64,000 nt of DNA from Chryseobacterium sp. OV279 (lineage in GTDB: Bacteria > Bacteroidota > Bacteroidia > Flavobacteriales > Weeksellaceae), in NCBI RefSeq assembly GCF_900128945.1, contig NZ_FQUD01000004.1:496001-560000 (forward strand), written 5' to 3'. This document shows, piece by piece, positions 7,592-16,166 of this stretch (positions within the stretch are counted from its first letter, which is position 1; each line of letters begins with the position of its first letter). The position numbers were made by a program, and so were the translations under genes. The notes beneath the pieces are model-generated. The model ran no database searches. It worked only from the letters and a program-made list of their open reading frames with translations, and was not told where the DNA came from.

Positions 7592-8704
7592 ATGATCAAA
7601 ATTATAGACGGGTATATCATCAAAAAATATCTTGGAACATTCAGTTTCATGCTGATATTGTTGTCTATAGTGGTATTGGTCATTGATGTACAACAGAAAA
7701 TTCCAAGGATTGAAAATGCAAAAGCACTTGATCCTAAACTGAATCTGGTGTATTTCCTGATCCATTTTTATCCGTTCTGGATCATTAATCTTGTCGTGAC
7801 ATTCCTGGCCATCCTCGTATTCATTTCCGTGATTTATTTCACATCCAGAATGGCGAATAATACCGAAATTGTTGCGGTAATCAGTAGTGGAGCCAGTTTT
7901 CACAGGTTTGCAAAGCCTTACCTTTACACCTCTGTTTTAATTGCCATGATATCCCTTGTGGTGAATCATATGGTGCTTCCATGGGCCAATATCAAGAAAA
8001 ATCAACTGGAGGCATATACCTATAATGCGGCCAATAAAGAAAAAATTCTGGGTACAGGTCCTGCATCAGCTCAATTCAGTAAAACGGAATATATTTTTGT
8101 GAACTCTTGGAACAAAAGAGAAACCAGAGGTTCAGGTTTCGTTTATCAGAAGTTTGATAAAACCAGAAAAATGATATACGAGCTGAAAGCTTCAGAAGTA
8201 TATTGGGATAAGGCTAAAAAACAGTTTATCCTCACCAATTATCTGGAAAAAACCATCAATAAAAACAACACAGAAAAACTCGGTAACGGAATTGAAATGA
8301 GGAAAAGCTACGGGCATTCTCCTGAAGAACTTTTCCCGAACGAACTTCTTGGCCAGAATAAAACCACTCCCGAACTTGTCAAATTCATTGAAAGGGAAAA
8401 GAACAGAGGAAACAGTAACCTGAACTCCTACCTTAATGAGCTCCATCAGAGAACGGCAATGCCGGTGGCTATTATTATTCTGACCTTCCTGGCTCTGTCT
8501 CTGGCTTCCCAGAAGAAAAGAGGAGGTCTTGGAGTCAATCTGGCCATAGGAATTTCCCTGGCGTTTGTTTTTGTTTTCTCTTTTGAAGCTTTAAAAGTAG
8601 TGTCGGAGAACAAAAGTTTATCACCGGCGGTAGCTATGTGGCTTCCGAATATGGTATTCTTCCCGCTTACTTTATATCTATACCTGAAAAGAGCGAATCA
8701 ATAA
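7592..8704 (+). CDS. LptF/LptG family LPS-export permease
   Basis: A 370-residue inner-membrane permease of the YjgP/YjgQ family, the transmembrane half of the Lpt ABC machine that lifts lipopolysaccharide to the outer membrane. The topology is right: N-terminal helices (GTFSFMLILLSIVVLVIDV, WIINLVVTFLAILVFISVIYF, LYTSVLIAMISLVVNHMVLP), a large periplasmic jellyroll-like middle (about residues 130-270) and C-terminal helices (PVAIIILTFLALSLASQKKRGG, GVNLAIGISLAFVFVFSFEAL, LPNMVFFPLTLYLYL). LptF and LptG cannot be told apart with confidence. It follows tgt by 13 bp and closes the operon; its end abuts the convergent birA stop. Confidence 0.9.
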   Translation: MIKIIDGYIIKKYLGTFSFMLILLSIVVLVIDVQQKIPRIENAKALDPKLNLVYFLIHFYPFWIINLVVTFLAILVFISVIYFTSRMANNTEIVAVISSGASFHRFAKPYLYTSVLIAMISLVVNHMVLPWANIKKNQLEAYTYNAANKEKILGTGPASAQFSKTEYIFVNSWNKRETRGSGFVYQKFDKTRKMIYELKASEVYWDKAKKQFILTNYLEKTINKNNTEKLGNGIEMRKSYGHSPEELFPNELLGQNKTTPELVKFIEREKNRGNSNLNSYLNELHQRTAMPVAIIILTFLALSLASQKKRGGLGVNLAIGISLAFVFVFSFEALKVVSENKSLSPAVAMWLPNMVFFPLTLYLYLKRANQ

Positions 8705-9421
8705 TCAATAGAGGAGTTTGATCTCCTTATGATAAAAAGGCTTTAAACCATCCTTTTCGAGCTCTATCCACAGTTCTCCTTTTTCGTCAGCATGACGGAT
8801 GATGCCATTTTGTCTCTCTTGTCCGATTTCGAAGACAGAGATCTCATCTTTGCGGTATAAATTCAGGTTAAACTGATCGATAATCTCCTGTTCAGACGGA
8901 ATGTTTTTCAGTTTTTCTGACAGATACTGATGGAGTTGAAAGACAAAATCTTCAAGATCAAAAACCTGCCCGGTGAGTGTCAGAAGTGATCCTGCATGCG
9001 ATATTTCATCAAACTGATCTTGCAGAACATTGAAGCCGGCACCGATGATGAAATAATTATTTTGGTTTATTTTTTTCTTTTCGATTAAAATCCCGACGAT
9101 TTTTTTATTTTTAAGGATCATATCATTCGGCCATTTTATTTTCACCACATTGTCAGTCAAATTGGCAAGGAAATCCCGGATTACAACTGCGGTATAGTAA
9201 TTGAATATAAAATCTGAGAGCAGGAAGCTTTGAGCCTTAACAGCCAGCGTATACGCCACATTTTTTCCGGCCGCCGCCGCCCATGTATTTCCGTATTGTC
9301 CGCGGCCTTTAGTTTGATTGAATGTAGAGAGTCCAATAAAATCTGAATTTTCGTAAAGTAAAAACTTTGAAACTTCGTCATTAGTAGAAGAGCACTCTTT
9401 TAAATAAAATAATTGATCCAT
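8705..9421 (-). CDS. birA: Biotin--[acetyl-CoA-carboxylase] ligase
   Basis: A 238-residue biotin protein ligase that adenylates biotin and attaches it to carboxylase carrier domains. The family motif around the biotinyl-AMP site, TKGRGQYGNTWAAAAGKN, is followed by KIKWPNDMILKNKKIVGILI with the catalytic Lys, and by a short C-terminal SH3-like part (GIIRHADEKGELWIEL). There is no N-terminal HTH, so it is a monofunctional ligase and not a repressor. It is transcribed toward the LptF/G gene and divergently from rsfS. Confidence 0.92.
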   Translation of the reverse strand: MDQLFYLKECSSTNDEVSKFLLYENSDFIGLSTFNQTKGRGQYGNTWAAAAGKNVAYTLAVKAQSFLLSDFIFNYYTAVVIRDFLANLTDNVVKIKWPNDMILKNKKIVGILIEKKKINQNNYFIIGAGFNVLQDQFDEISHAGSLLTLTGQVFDLEDFVFQLHQYLSEKLKNIPSEQEIIDQFNLNLYRKDEISVFEIGQERQNGIIRHADEKGELWIELEKDGLKPFYHKEIKLLY

Positions 9422-9506
9422 TTAAGAAAACTTTAAGACTTTAAAGGGCTAAAAGTAAGGCTAAAGTAAAAGAAAAACAATAAATTTGCAGATTATAGAT
9501 ATTTTA

Positions 9507-9869
9507 ATGAATAAAACAGCAGAAAAGCAGGCACTAATAGATAAAATTGTTGAAGCCATCCAGGATGTAAAGGGTGAAGATATTATGATTTTCGATCTTT
9601 CGAAAATTGAAAATTCTGTAGCGGAAACTTTTATAATTTGTAGCGGAAACTCAAATACACAGGTTTCTGCATTGGCAGGGAGTGTGGAGAAAAAAGTAAG
9701 AAACGATCTTAAAGATAGACCTTGGCATGTAGAAGGTACCGAAAACTCCATGTGGGTTTTGGTAGATTACGTAACAGTGGTAGTGCATATTTTCCAGAAA
9801 GAAGTTCGTGAATATTACGATATTGAAGAACTTTGGGGCGATGCAGCCATTACCAAAATAGAAAATTAA
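9507..9869 (+). CDS. rsfS: Ribosomal silencing factor RsfS
   Basis: A 120-residue protein of the RsfS/Iojap family, which binds ribosomal protein L14 (uL14) and blocks subunit joining under nutrient limitation. The hallmarks are KGEDIMIFDLSKIENSVAETFIICSGNSN near the start and WVLVDYVTVVVHIFQKEVREYYDIEELWGDA at the end (only partial segments are needed to recognise it). The ATG at 9507 (MNKTAEKQ) is preferred over an upstream TTG at 9486. A TAAATTTG box lies at 9481-9488, too close for a leader of normal length but consistent with a short one. ftsH follows after 22 bp. Confidence 0.93.
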   Translation: MNKTAEKQALIDKIVEAIQDVKGEDIMIFDLSKIENSVAETFIICSGNSNTQVSALAGSVEKKVRNDLKDRPWHVEGTENSMWVLVDYVTVVVHIFQKEVREYYDIEELWGDAAITKIEN

Positions 9870-9891
9870 TTTTAAATTTTAAAAAGTATAA

Positions 9892-11907
9892 ATGAACAAT
9901 AAAGGATTCAACTGGTTTTTTCCAATTGCAATCGTGGCTCTTTTGTTATTTTTCGGTTCCAATTTTTTAGGAGGCGATAGTGCAAAATCTATTGATGAGG
10001 ATGCTTTCTTCAGGGAAATGCAGGCAGGAAAGGTCCAAAACGTTATCATATACAAAGACACAGAGAAAGCTGATGTTTTCCTGACAAAAGCAGCAAAGAC
10101 AGCAATGGTCAGCAAAACGGCCAACCAAAGCAATCCTCTTTCTGCGTTCGAAATGGCTCCAAAAGCAGATTTTTCTGTGAAATACGGAGACCTTCAGCTT
10201 TTCCTTCAAAAATTTGATCAGATAAAAGCTACAGACGCTAATATCAAGACGACCAAAGATTACGGAGCAGGTAAAAACCCGTTCATGGACATCCTGGTTT
10301 CAGCATTGATATGGATCGCCATCTTAGGACTTTTCTACTTCCTTCTTTTCAGAAAGATGGGCGGTGGCGGAGGCCCTGGTGGACAGATCTTCTCTATCGG
10401 GAAATCTAAAGCGAAGCTTTTTGACGAAAAAGAAAGAATTCAGGTGACATTTAAAGATGTTGCAGGTCTTGAAGGTGCTAAAGAAGAAGTACAGGAAGTG
10501 GTAGACTTCTTGAAAAATTCTGAAAAATATACAAAACTAGGTGGTAAGATTCCTAAAGGTGTGCTTCTTGTAGGCCCTCCGGGAACCGGTAAAACCTTAT
10601 TGGCAAAAGCTGTTGCAGGGGAAGCCAAAGTACCGTTCTTCTCACTTTCAGGTTCAGACTTCGTGGAAATGTTCGTTGGAGTTGGTGCTTCAAGAGTTAG
10701 AGACCTTTTTGCTCAGGCAAAAGCTAAATCTCCGGCTATCATCTTTATTGATGAGATTGACGCTATCGGACGTGCTAGAGGAAAGAATAACTTCTCCGGT
10801 GGAAACGACGAAAGAGAAAATACATTGAACCAGCTTCTTACAGAAATGGATGGTTTTGGAACAGACGTTAACGTTATTGTTATGGCTGCTACCAACAGAG
10901 CTGATATCCTGGATAAAGCATTAATGAGAGCAGGTCGTTTTGACCGTTCCATCTATGTAGACCTTCCGGAATTACATGAAAGAAGAGAAATTTTTGATGT
11001 TCACTTGTTGAAAATCAAATTAGACGATACAGTGGACAGAGATTTCTTAGCAAAACAAACCCCTGGATTCAGTGGAGCGGATATTGCTAATGTTTGTAAC
11101 GAAGCAGCGTTGATCGCGGCTAGAAACAGCCATACCTCAGTTACTAAGCAGGATTTCCTTGATGCTGTAGACAGAATCATCGGAGGTCTTGAGAAGAAAA
11201 ACATGGCCATCAAACCTTCTGAAAAAAGAAGAGTTGCTTATCATGAAGCAGGTCACGCGACGATTTCATGGTTGGTAGAACACGCAGCACCACTTTTAAA
11301 AGTAACGATCGTTCCGAGAGGACGTTCTTTAGGAGCAGCATGGTACCTTCCGGAAGAAAGACAGCTGACCACTACTGAACAGATGCTGGACGAATTGTGT
11401 GCAACGTTAGGTGGTAGAGCAGCAGAGCAGGTTATCTTTAACAATATTTCAACCGGAGCATTATCTGATCTTGAATCAGTAACGAAAAGAGCGCAGGCTA
11501 TGGTTACTGTTTACGGTTTAAGCCCTACGATTGGTAATATTTCTTATTATGACAGCTCAGGCCAGTCTGAATATAATTTCGGAAAGCCATACTCAGAAGC
11601 AACCGCTAATAAGATTGATGTTGAGATTAAATCAATTATCGAAAATCAATACGAGAGAGCAGTTCAGATTCTTACTGAGAACAAAGATAAGCTTGATGCT
11701 TTGGCGAATAAGCTTCTGGAAAAAGAAGTGATATTCCGTGAAGATCTTGAAGATATATTCGGTAAAAGAGCATGGGATCCTGAGTTAACAGAAAGACCTG
11801 TTACAAGCACGATTGCTACGGCGAAAGAACCGGATGAGCAAATCATCATTAAAGACAAGGAAGAAGAAAGTGAAATTCAGGCTCCGGAAAGCCCGACTCA
11901 ACTTTAA
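9892..11907 (+). CDS. ftsH: ATP-dependent zinc metalloprotease FtsH
   Basis: A 671-residue membrane AAA+ protease that degrades misfolded membrane proteins and regulators. It has an N-terminal anchor (about residues 8-26), a periplasmic domain, and a second membrane helix (about 131-153) followed by a Gly-rich linker (GGGGGPGG). The AAA module has Walker A GPPGTGKT (from residue 228), Walker B IIFIDEIDAIG and an SRH region (ATNRADILDKALMRAGRFDR). The peptidase domain has HEAGH (about 451-455). The C-terminus is an acidic, Lys/Glu-rich tail common in Bacteroidota. It is cotranscribed with rsfS and ends at a strong terminator. Confidence 0.97.
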   Translation: MNNKGFNWFFPIAIVALLLFFGSNFLGGDSAKSIDEDAFFREMQAGKVQNVIIYKDTEKADVFLTKAAKTAMVSKTANQSNPLSAFEMAPKADFSVKYGDLQLFLQKFDQIKATDANIKTTKDYGAGKNPFMDILVSALIWIAILGLFYFLLFRKMGGGGGPGGQIFSIGKSKAKLFDEKERIQVTFKDVAGLEGAKEEVQEVVDFLKNSEKYTKLGGKIPKGVLLVGPPGTGKTLLAKAVAGEAKVPFFSLSGSDFVEMFVGVGASRVRDLFAQAKAKSPAIIFIDEIDAIGRARGKNNFSGGNDERENTLNQLLTEMDGFGTDVNVIVMAATNRADILDKALMRAGRFDRSIYVDLPELHERREIFDVHLLKIKLDDTVDRDFLAKQTPGFSGADIANVCNEAALIAARNSHTSVTKQDFLDAVDRIIGGLEKKNMAIKPSEKRRVAYHEAGHATISWLVEHAAPLLKVTIVPRGRSLGAAWYLPEERQLTTTEQMLDELCATLGGRAAEQVIFNNISTGALSDLESVTKRAQAMVTVYGLSPTIGNISYYDSSGQSEYNFGKPYSEATANKIDVEIKSIIENQYERAVQILTENKDKLDALANKLLEKEVIFREDLEDIFGKRAWDPELTERPVTSTIATAKEPDEQIIIKDKEEESEIQAPESPTQL

Positions 11908-11932
11908 AATACTTCCAAAACATATCAAAAAA

Positions 11933-11964
11933 AACCTGACAATCTTAGAATTGTCAGGTTTTTT
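11933..11964 (+). terminator. Intrinsic terminator after ftsH
   Basis: AACCTGACAAT pairs perfectly with ATTGTCAGGTT (11-bp stem, six-base loop) and runs into TTTTTT, 25 bp past the ftsH stop. Confidence 0.9.
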
Positions 11965-12007
11965 CATATTTAAAGCCACATTTTTAGAATCTATTGTAAT
12001 TATTTTC

Positions 12008-12015
12008 TATTTTTG
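12008..12015 (+). promoter_or_regulatory. Candidate -7 element upstream of the LUD gene
   Basis: TATTTTTG fits TAnnTTTG and ends 27 nt before the TTG start at 12043. No good TTTG lies at the usual distance upstream, but the preceding terminator argues that a promoter is needed here. Confidence 0.4.
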
Positions 12016-12042
12016 TATAAAGTTGACTAAAAATAGATTAAG

Positions 12043-12624
12043 TTGAATTTATTCAAGAGGATTGTAAGCAAACTTACCAACCAGCCTGAGGAAGAGGAAA
12101 AACAGAGTCTGGAGAAGCTCGGGGATTCGCTGAAAAATGCGGATCTTGACTATAAGTTTGCGCAATTATTTACGCATTCAGGGGGATTTTTTAATTATTG
12201 TGCAGATGAAGCGGAAGCTCTACAGACTTTAAATCAGATTGTCAAAATAGAAGGAGTAAACAATGTGTTCTGCTGGGACAAAGAGCTTCAGAACTTTTTG
12301 AATGTGGTGAAAATACCATATACCTCAGAAATGGAGCATTCTAACGATGCCGCCTTCATCACCTGTGAATATCTTATCGCCTACGACGGGAGAATTATGC
12401 TTTCGCATAACAACATCCTGCATTACCATTCTTCAAGACTGCCGGGTAAGATTATTATCATGGCCAATGTTTCGCAGATTGTAAACAACCTGAATGATGC
12501 AATGGGAAAAATAAAAAGAAACGGGAATATCAAAAACCTTACTTCCATCAGTGGAGGACAGTCAAGTTTAGATACTTCCTCCAATACGAATACAAAACTG
12601 TTTTTATTGCTGCTTGAAGATTAA
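12043..12624 (+). CDS. LUD domain protein (LutC/YkgG-like)
   Basis: A 193-residue soluble protein of the LUD superfamily, seen from the end segments SNDAAFITCEYLIAYDGRIML and PGKIIIMANVSQIVNNLNDAM, which resemble the LutC core. LutC belongs to the lactate-utilisation LutABC complex, but there is no LutA or LutB here. In Bacteroidota this stand-alone version is commonly found next to ftsH and cdsA, and its role is unknown. It appears to start with TTG (MNLFKRIVSKL), since no ATG exists upstream in frame. It is followed by cdsA after 24 bp. Confidence 0.85.
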   Translation: MNLFKRIVSKLTNQPEEEEKQSLEKLGDSLKNADLDYKFAQLFTHSGGFFNYCADEAEALQTLNQIVKIEGVNNVFCWDKELQNFLNVVKIPYTSEMEHSNDAAFITCEYLIAYDGRIMLSHNNILHYHSSRLPGKIIIMANVSQIVNNLNDAMGKIKRNGNIKNLTSISGGQSSLDTSSNTNTKLFLLLLED

Positions 12625-12648
12625 GCATCAACTTATAAATTTTACATC

Positions 12649-13521
12649 TTGGACAAAAACCTTATTCAAAGAACCATTTCCGGGCTTGTTTACGTTGCCG
12701 TTATCATTCTTTGCACAACACCGCTGGGTGCCCAGCTGATCAACAGGATCCATCCGGACCTTATCAGACAGGAATACCTGTATCATGGGATGATCACTCT
12801 TTTGCTGCTGGTAGGAACCTGGGAATGCGTTAAGATCATGAAATTCGGGAAAGGCTATGAAAAATGGATCGTACTCCCGCTGGTGATTTTTATTTATTAT
12901 GTTTTTTCCAAAAGATATTTCCACCACGACTTCTTTTTCGATTTCAGGCTGAATGAAATACTGGCTATTTCCCTGATTGCGATTGCGGTGGTTACTTTAT
13001 TCAAATACCCAAACGAACTTTATTTCGACAGCGGAAAGCTGATATTTACCGTCATCTATGTAGCATTGCCTTTTAGTTTTGCATTGGGACTGCCTAAGTT
13101 TTCCAGCTTTGACGGGACATTCTCACTGGAAGTTCTTTTCCTGTTTATTCTGATCTGGAGCAGTGATACCTTTGCTTACCTTACCGGAAAATTTTTCGGA
13201 AAACATAAAATGGCTCCTAAAATCTCTCCAAAAAAGACCTGGGAAGGTTACGGTGGCGGAGTAGTGCTAACGTTGGTTTTATCCTACTTTATTGAGCATT
13301 ATCAGCCGGAACTTCGCGGGAACTGGATGGTAGTAGGTTTCCTGGTAGCTGCATTTGCTCCATTAGGGGATCTTGTGGAAAGCCAGCTGAAAAGAAATTT
13401 CGGCGTAAAAGACAGCGGAAACATCATTCCGGGGCATGGAGGCGTGCTGGACAGACTGGACAGTTTTTTAATTTGCGTTCCTGTCGTATATTTGTACTTT
13501 ATTTTAGAAAAATTTATTTAA
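12649..13521 (+). CDS. cdsA: Phosphatidate cytidylyltransferase
   Basis: A 290-residue multi-pass inner-membrane enzyme that makes CDP-diacylglycerol from CTP and phosphatidic acid. The family signature is clear near the C-terminus: KISPKKTWEGYGGGVVLTL, then GDLVESQLKRNFGVKDSG and PGHGGVLDRLDS. About seven or eight hydrophobic segments precede and surround it. The start appears to be TTG at 12649 (MDKNLIQRTISGLVYV), which aligns with the usual N-terminus KNLIQR. It sits 4 bp before psd, so the two phospholipid genes form an operon. Confidence 0.95.
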   Translation: MDKNLIQRTISGLVYVAVIILCTTPLGAQLINRIHPDLIRQEYLYHGMITLLLLVGTWECVKIMKFGKGYEKWIVLPLVIFIYYVFSKRYFHHDFFFDFRLNEILAISLIAIAVVTLFKYPNELYFDSGKLIFTVIYVALPFSFALGLPKFSSFDGTFSLEVLFLFILIWSSDTFAYLTGKFFGKHKMAPKISPKKTWEGYGGGVVLTLVLSYFIEHYQPELRGNWMVVGFLVAAFAPLGDLVESQLKRNFGVKDSGNIIPGHGGVLDRLDSFLICVPVVYLYFILEKFI

Positions 13522-13525
13522 TCTC

Positions 13526-14179
13526 ATGAAACTACATAAGGAGTCAAAAGGAACGATTACCGTAGCAACGATACTGTTTATCATCATAAGCGTGTTGGCT
13601 ATTTATTTTCTTAAAATGTGGTCGTTACTGATCATTATGCCAATATTGGTTGTTTACAGTTTAGTATTCTGGTTTTTCAGAGTTCCCGAACGTGATATTC
13701 TGGAGCACAGAGAAAACGTAATCGCGCCGGTAGACGGAAAGGTGGTGATGATCAAAGAAGTGGATGAAACTGAATTTATTAAAGGAAAAGCCATTCAGGT
13801 TTCTATCTTCATGTCGCCATTGAATGTTCACATCTGCCGATATCCGGTATCAGGAAAGGTGATCTACAAAAAATACCATCCCGGAAAATATCTGGTAGCA
13901 TGGCATGAAAAGTCATCTACAGAGAACGAAAGAACAACGATAGCAGTGGAAACGGCTACGAATCATAAAGTGGTATTCAGACAGATCGCAGGATATGTGG
14001 CCAGAAGGATTGTTTTCTACTGTAATGAAGGCGATCAGGCAAAAGCCGGACATGAGTTCGGATTTATCAAATTCGGTTCTAGAATGGACGTATTTCTGCC
14101 TTTAGACACAGAAATCATCTGCAAGATCGGAGATATTACAAAAGGAGGTCTGGATGTGATCGCCAAAATGAAAGATTAA
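13526..14179 (+). CDS. psd: Phosphatidylserine decarboxylase (short, proenzyme)
   Basis: A 217-residue decarboxylase of the short class that turns phosphatidylserine into phosphatidylethanolamine. Two N-terminal membrane segments (GTITVATILFIIISVLAIYFL, SLLIIMPILVVYSLVFWFF) are followed by VIAPVDGKVVMIKEV, IQVSIFMSPLNVHICRYPV and, near the C-terminus, GFIKFGSRMDVFLP. The Gly-Ser there is the self-cleavage site whose Ser becomes the pyruvoyl group. It directly follows cdsA, which supplies the pathway precursor. Confidence 0.95.
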   Translation: MKLHKESKGTITVATILFIIISVLAIYFLKMWSLLIIMPILVVYSLVFWFFRVPERDILEHRENVIAPVDGKVVMIKEVDETEFIKGKAIQVSIFMSPLNVHICRYPVSGKVIYKKYHPGKYLVAWHEKSSTENERTTIAVETATNHKVVFRQIAGYVARRIVFYCNEGDQAKAGHEFGFIKFGSRMDVFLPLDTEIICKIGDITKGGLDVIAKMKD

Positions 14180-14203
14180 TAGAATATTTATCATCAGATA
14201 TAG

Positions 14204-14233
14204 AAAGGAGAAATTAAGTTTTCTCCTTTTTTT
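14204..14233 (+). terminator. Intrinsic terminator after psd
   Basis: AAAGGAGAAA and TTTTCTCCTTT form a stem with a short AT loop and continue into a run of T residues, about 25 bp after the psd stop. Confidence 0.85.
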
Positions 14234-14292
14234 GTTGTATATACTTCACTCTTCATTTATAAATTCCTTTTACATCAATTTTTCACACGCAC

Positions 14293-14347
14293 GAGTGCTA
14301 TTGAGTAGCGGTTTCATAGCATATGTCAAATCTGACCGGTATTTTTG
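14293..14347 (+). promoter_or_regulatory. Candidate operator-promoter, copy 1 (upstream of LuxR-like gene)
   Basis: GAGTGCTATTGAGTAG (14293-14308) is a direct repeat GAGTR with a 10-bp period. It matches the other two copies at 12 of 16 positions. After 31 nt comes TATTTTTG (14340-14347), a Bacteroidota -7 element. No TTTG is seen at -33, so the promoter may need an activator. Confidence 0.5.
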
Positions 14348-14678
14348 CCATTACATGTTCTGACTTTGATTTAATTTTTTAATCAATTTTATCCAAAGCA
14401 TAACAGTTTTTAACCAATTGATCAATTGTAATGAGCAGCATATCGTTTTTTTATGTAAATATGCTGAAAAATTATACGGGTATATTAAGTCTCATTGAGC
14501 TTAATATCTTATTAAAAAAAACACATCTTTTCACAATTTTCACTGAACATAAAAAACAGCAGAACTAAGTGCTCTGCAACTTTCTGTTATGCTTTATTGA
14601 GTATTGATATGGATACAGATGGCTTGATTTGTACAAAAAGCAACCTGAGCATTATTAAAAAAAAATAAAACAAATACG

Positions 14679-15671
14679 ATGATTTTTAAATTTTTCTTCA
14701 GAACGATCAGTGAAGAGCCTGACAAACTGGATAATGAATATGAGCGCAGCTATCTGAATCTCATTAATAAATACCTGGTCTTCCTTTTTTTGCTGTTCTT
14801 ATTTTATTCTGTATTTATCGTGATTTTTTTTGGGGATGCACTGATCTCCATATTTCTGACCATCATTACGCTTTTCTGGCTTTTTTTAATGGCTATGAAA
14901 GGGAAAACGGGCCGTTACCGGAAGGCTCTGAAAACAAGTGTTATTTTCGTATTTGTTCTGCTGACTTTTATTGTCAGTTTCTTTCATATTTATACGTTCA
15001 AAAATGCAGGGGTGGAATATTTTTATTTCTCGCTATTATTTGCTACTCCGTTTTTCTTCAATTATAGAGAAGAATCTATTCCCATCCTGATTATTGCCTT
15101 TGTGATCAGTCTCAATTTTATTGCCTGCCTCTATTTAGATTTCGATTTTCTTCCTAAAAGCAAATTTTTTGAAGCCAGAGATTTCAAAACGGTGAAACTG
15201 CTCAATATTCTGTTCTCTGTTGGTTCGTTTCTAATGGATATTTCTTTTATAACCCAAAAAGATGACCTTATTTACGGACTGATTGAAGATACAAGAATCA
15301 AAAATTCCACGATAGTAGACCTGCAGAAAACCAATACCGGACTTCTGAAACAGCAGATGCTGATCAATCATCTTACCGAAGAAAATATCAAAGAGATCTA
15401 TCAGCTTGCTGAAAGTAATTCGCCTTTGTTTTATGATAAATTCCAGATGTTTTTCCCTCATTTTGTTCCGGAGATTTTGAGCATCAATCCAAATCTTATT
15501 CATTCGGAATTATATTTCTGTGCATTGATGAAGATTGATTTTGATACTAAAAAAATTGCACAGTGCACAAACAGCAGTATCCGTGCTGTGGAAAGTAAAA
15601 AATACAGGATCAGGAAAAAACTGAATATCCCTTCTGAAATGAATATTAACAGTTTTATTCTTAAAATATAA
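14679..15671 (+). CDS. Membrane-anchored LuxR-like transcriptional regulator
   Basis: A 330-residue protein with about six N-terminal membrane segments (residues ~30-190: LVFLFLLFLFYSVFIVIFF, SIFLTIITLFWLFLMAM, VIFVFVLLTFIVSFFHI and others), a short coiled region (DDLIYGLIEDTRIKN to LTEENIKEIYQLAE), and a C-terminal HTH of LuxR type (FDTKKIAQCTNSSIRAVESK, then KYRIRKKLNI). This architecture is common in Chryseobacterium regulators and suggests a membrane-tethered sensor that binds DNA directly. It precedes two small HTH genes and a secreted repeat protein. The ligand and targets are unknown. The HTH assignment is good; regulation of the neighbours is inferred from position and the shared promoter motif. 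Confidence 0.8.
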   Translation: MIFKFFFRTISEEPDKLDNEYERSYLNLINKYLVFLFLLFLFYSVFIVIFFGDALISIFLTIITLFWLFLMAMKGKTGRYRKALKTSVIFVFVLLTFIVSFFHIYTFKNAGVEYFYFSLLFATPFFFNYREESIPILIIAFVISLNFIACLYLDFDFLPKSKFFEARDFKTVKLLNILFSVGSFLMDISFITQKDDLIYGLIEDTRIKNSTIVDLQKTNTGLLKQQMLINHLTEENIKEIYQLAESNSPLFYDKFQMFFPHFVPEILSINPNLIHSELYFCALMKIDFDTKKIAQCTNSSIRAVESKKYRIRKKLNIPSEMNINSFILKI

Positions 15672-15686
15672 TTTTTTTCACAATAC

Positions 15687-15742
15687 GCGTAGTATTGCGT
15701 AGAAAAACAAGCTGTTATTGATTGCTGTTGTTAATATTTTTG
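15687..15742 (+). promoter_or_regulatory. Candidate operator-promoter, copy 2 (upstream of tandem HTH genes)
   Basis: GCGTAGTATTGCGTAG (15687-15702) contains CGTAG twice with a 10-bp period. Exactly 32 nt later is TATTTTTG (15735-15742). The ATG at 15751 lies only 8 nt beyond, so the transcript would be nearly leaderless. The 16-mer is identical to copy 3. Confidence 0.6.
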
Positions 15743-15750
15743 CTGTACTT

Positions 15751-16164
15751 ATGAATTTAAAAGATATACATATTGGAAGTTTAGTAAAAGCGAAAGCAGA
15801 AGAACTTGGAGTGCATCATACCAGGATCATGAATTTTTTTAACTGTACCGAGGCGGAAATACAGGAAATGTATGGCCAGGAAAGTATAGACACGAAAAAA
15901 CTGCTCAGATGGAGTAAGCTTCTGCACTTTGATTTTTTCAGAATCTACACGGGACATCTTATCTTGTATTCACCTCCCTCAAAAACAGATAGAGCTATTA
16001 AAATGGAGAGTTCGACGCTGGAATTCAGGAAAAGTATTTATACAGAAGAGGTAAAATGTTTTATACTGAATAAAATCCTGTCCAAACAGATGACTGCCAC
16101 CGAAGTTCTTACAAAATACAAGATTCCCAAGACGACCCTTTACAAATGGATTAAGAAAGTATAA
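15751..16164 (+). CDS. HTH-domain protein, transposase-like (137 aa)
   Basis: A small soluble DNA-binding protein. The N-terminal part (DIHIGSLVKAKAEELGVHHT, then FFNCTEAEIQEMYGQESIDT) looks like an XRE-type HTH seen in many Chryseobacterium proteins. The C-terminus (MTATEVLTKYKIPKTTLYKW) is a homeodomain-like HTH of the kind found at the start of IS3-type transposases, so databases often label it 'transposase'. No integrase domain, terminal repeats or partner transposase is present, so it is more likely a regulator. The ATG at 15751 fits the family start; an upstream TTG (15718) would add 11 hydrophobic residues and lie within the promoter. It is followed 2 bp later by a second HTH gene. Confidence 0.75.
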   Translation: MNLKDIHIGSLVKAKAEELGVHHTRIMNFFNCTEAEIQEMYGQESIDTKKLLRWSKLLHFDFFRIYTGHLILYSPPSKTDRAIKMESSTLEFRKSIYTEEVKCFILNKILSKQMTATEVLTKYKIPKTTLYKWIKKV

Positions 16165-16166
16165 CC

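Larger units (their letters stand above)
14180..14678. other. 499-bp non-coding leader before the LuxR-like gene
   Basis: No ORF of note. It holds the psd terminator, a candidate operator-promoter (14293-14347) and then about 330 nt of AT-rich sequence that would be the untranslated leader of the LuxR-like gene. The leader contains an imperfect hairpin at 14483-14506 (TATTAAG / CTTAATA with an inner CTC / GAG and one bulged T) and a weaker one at about 14562-14580 (GCAGA / TCTGC). They could be attenuator-like, but neither has a proper T-tract. Confidence 0.55.
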
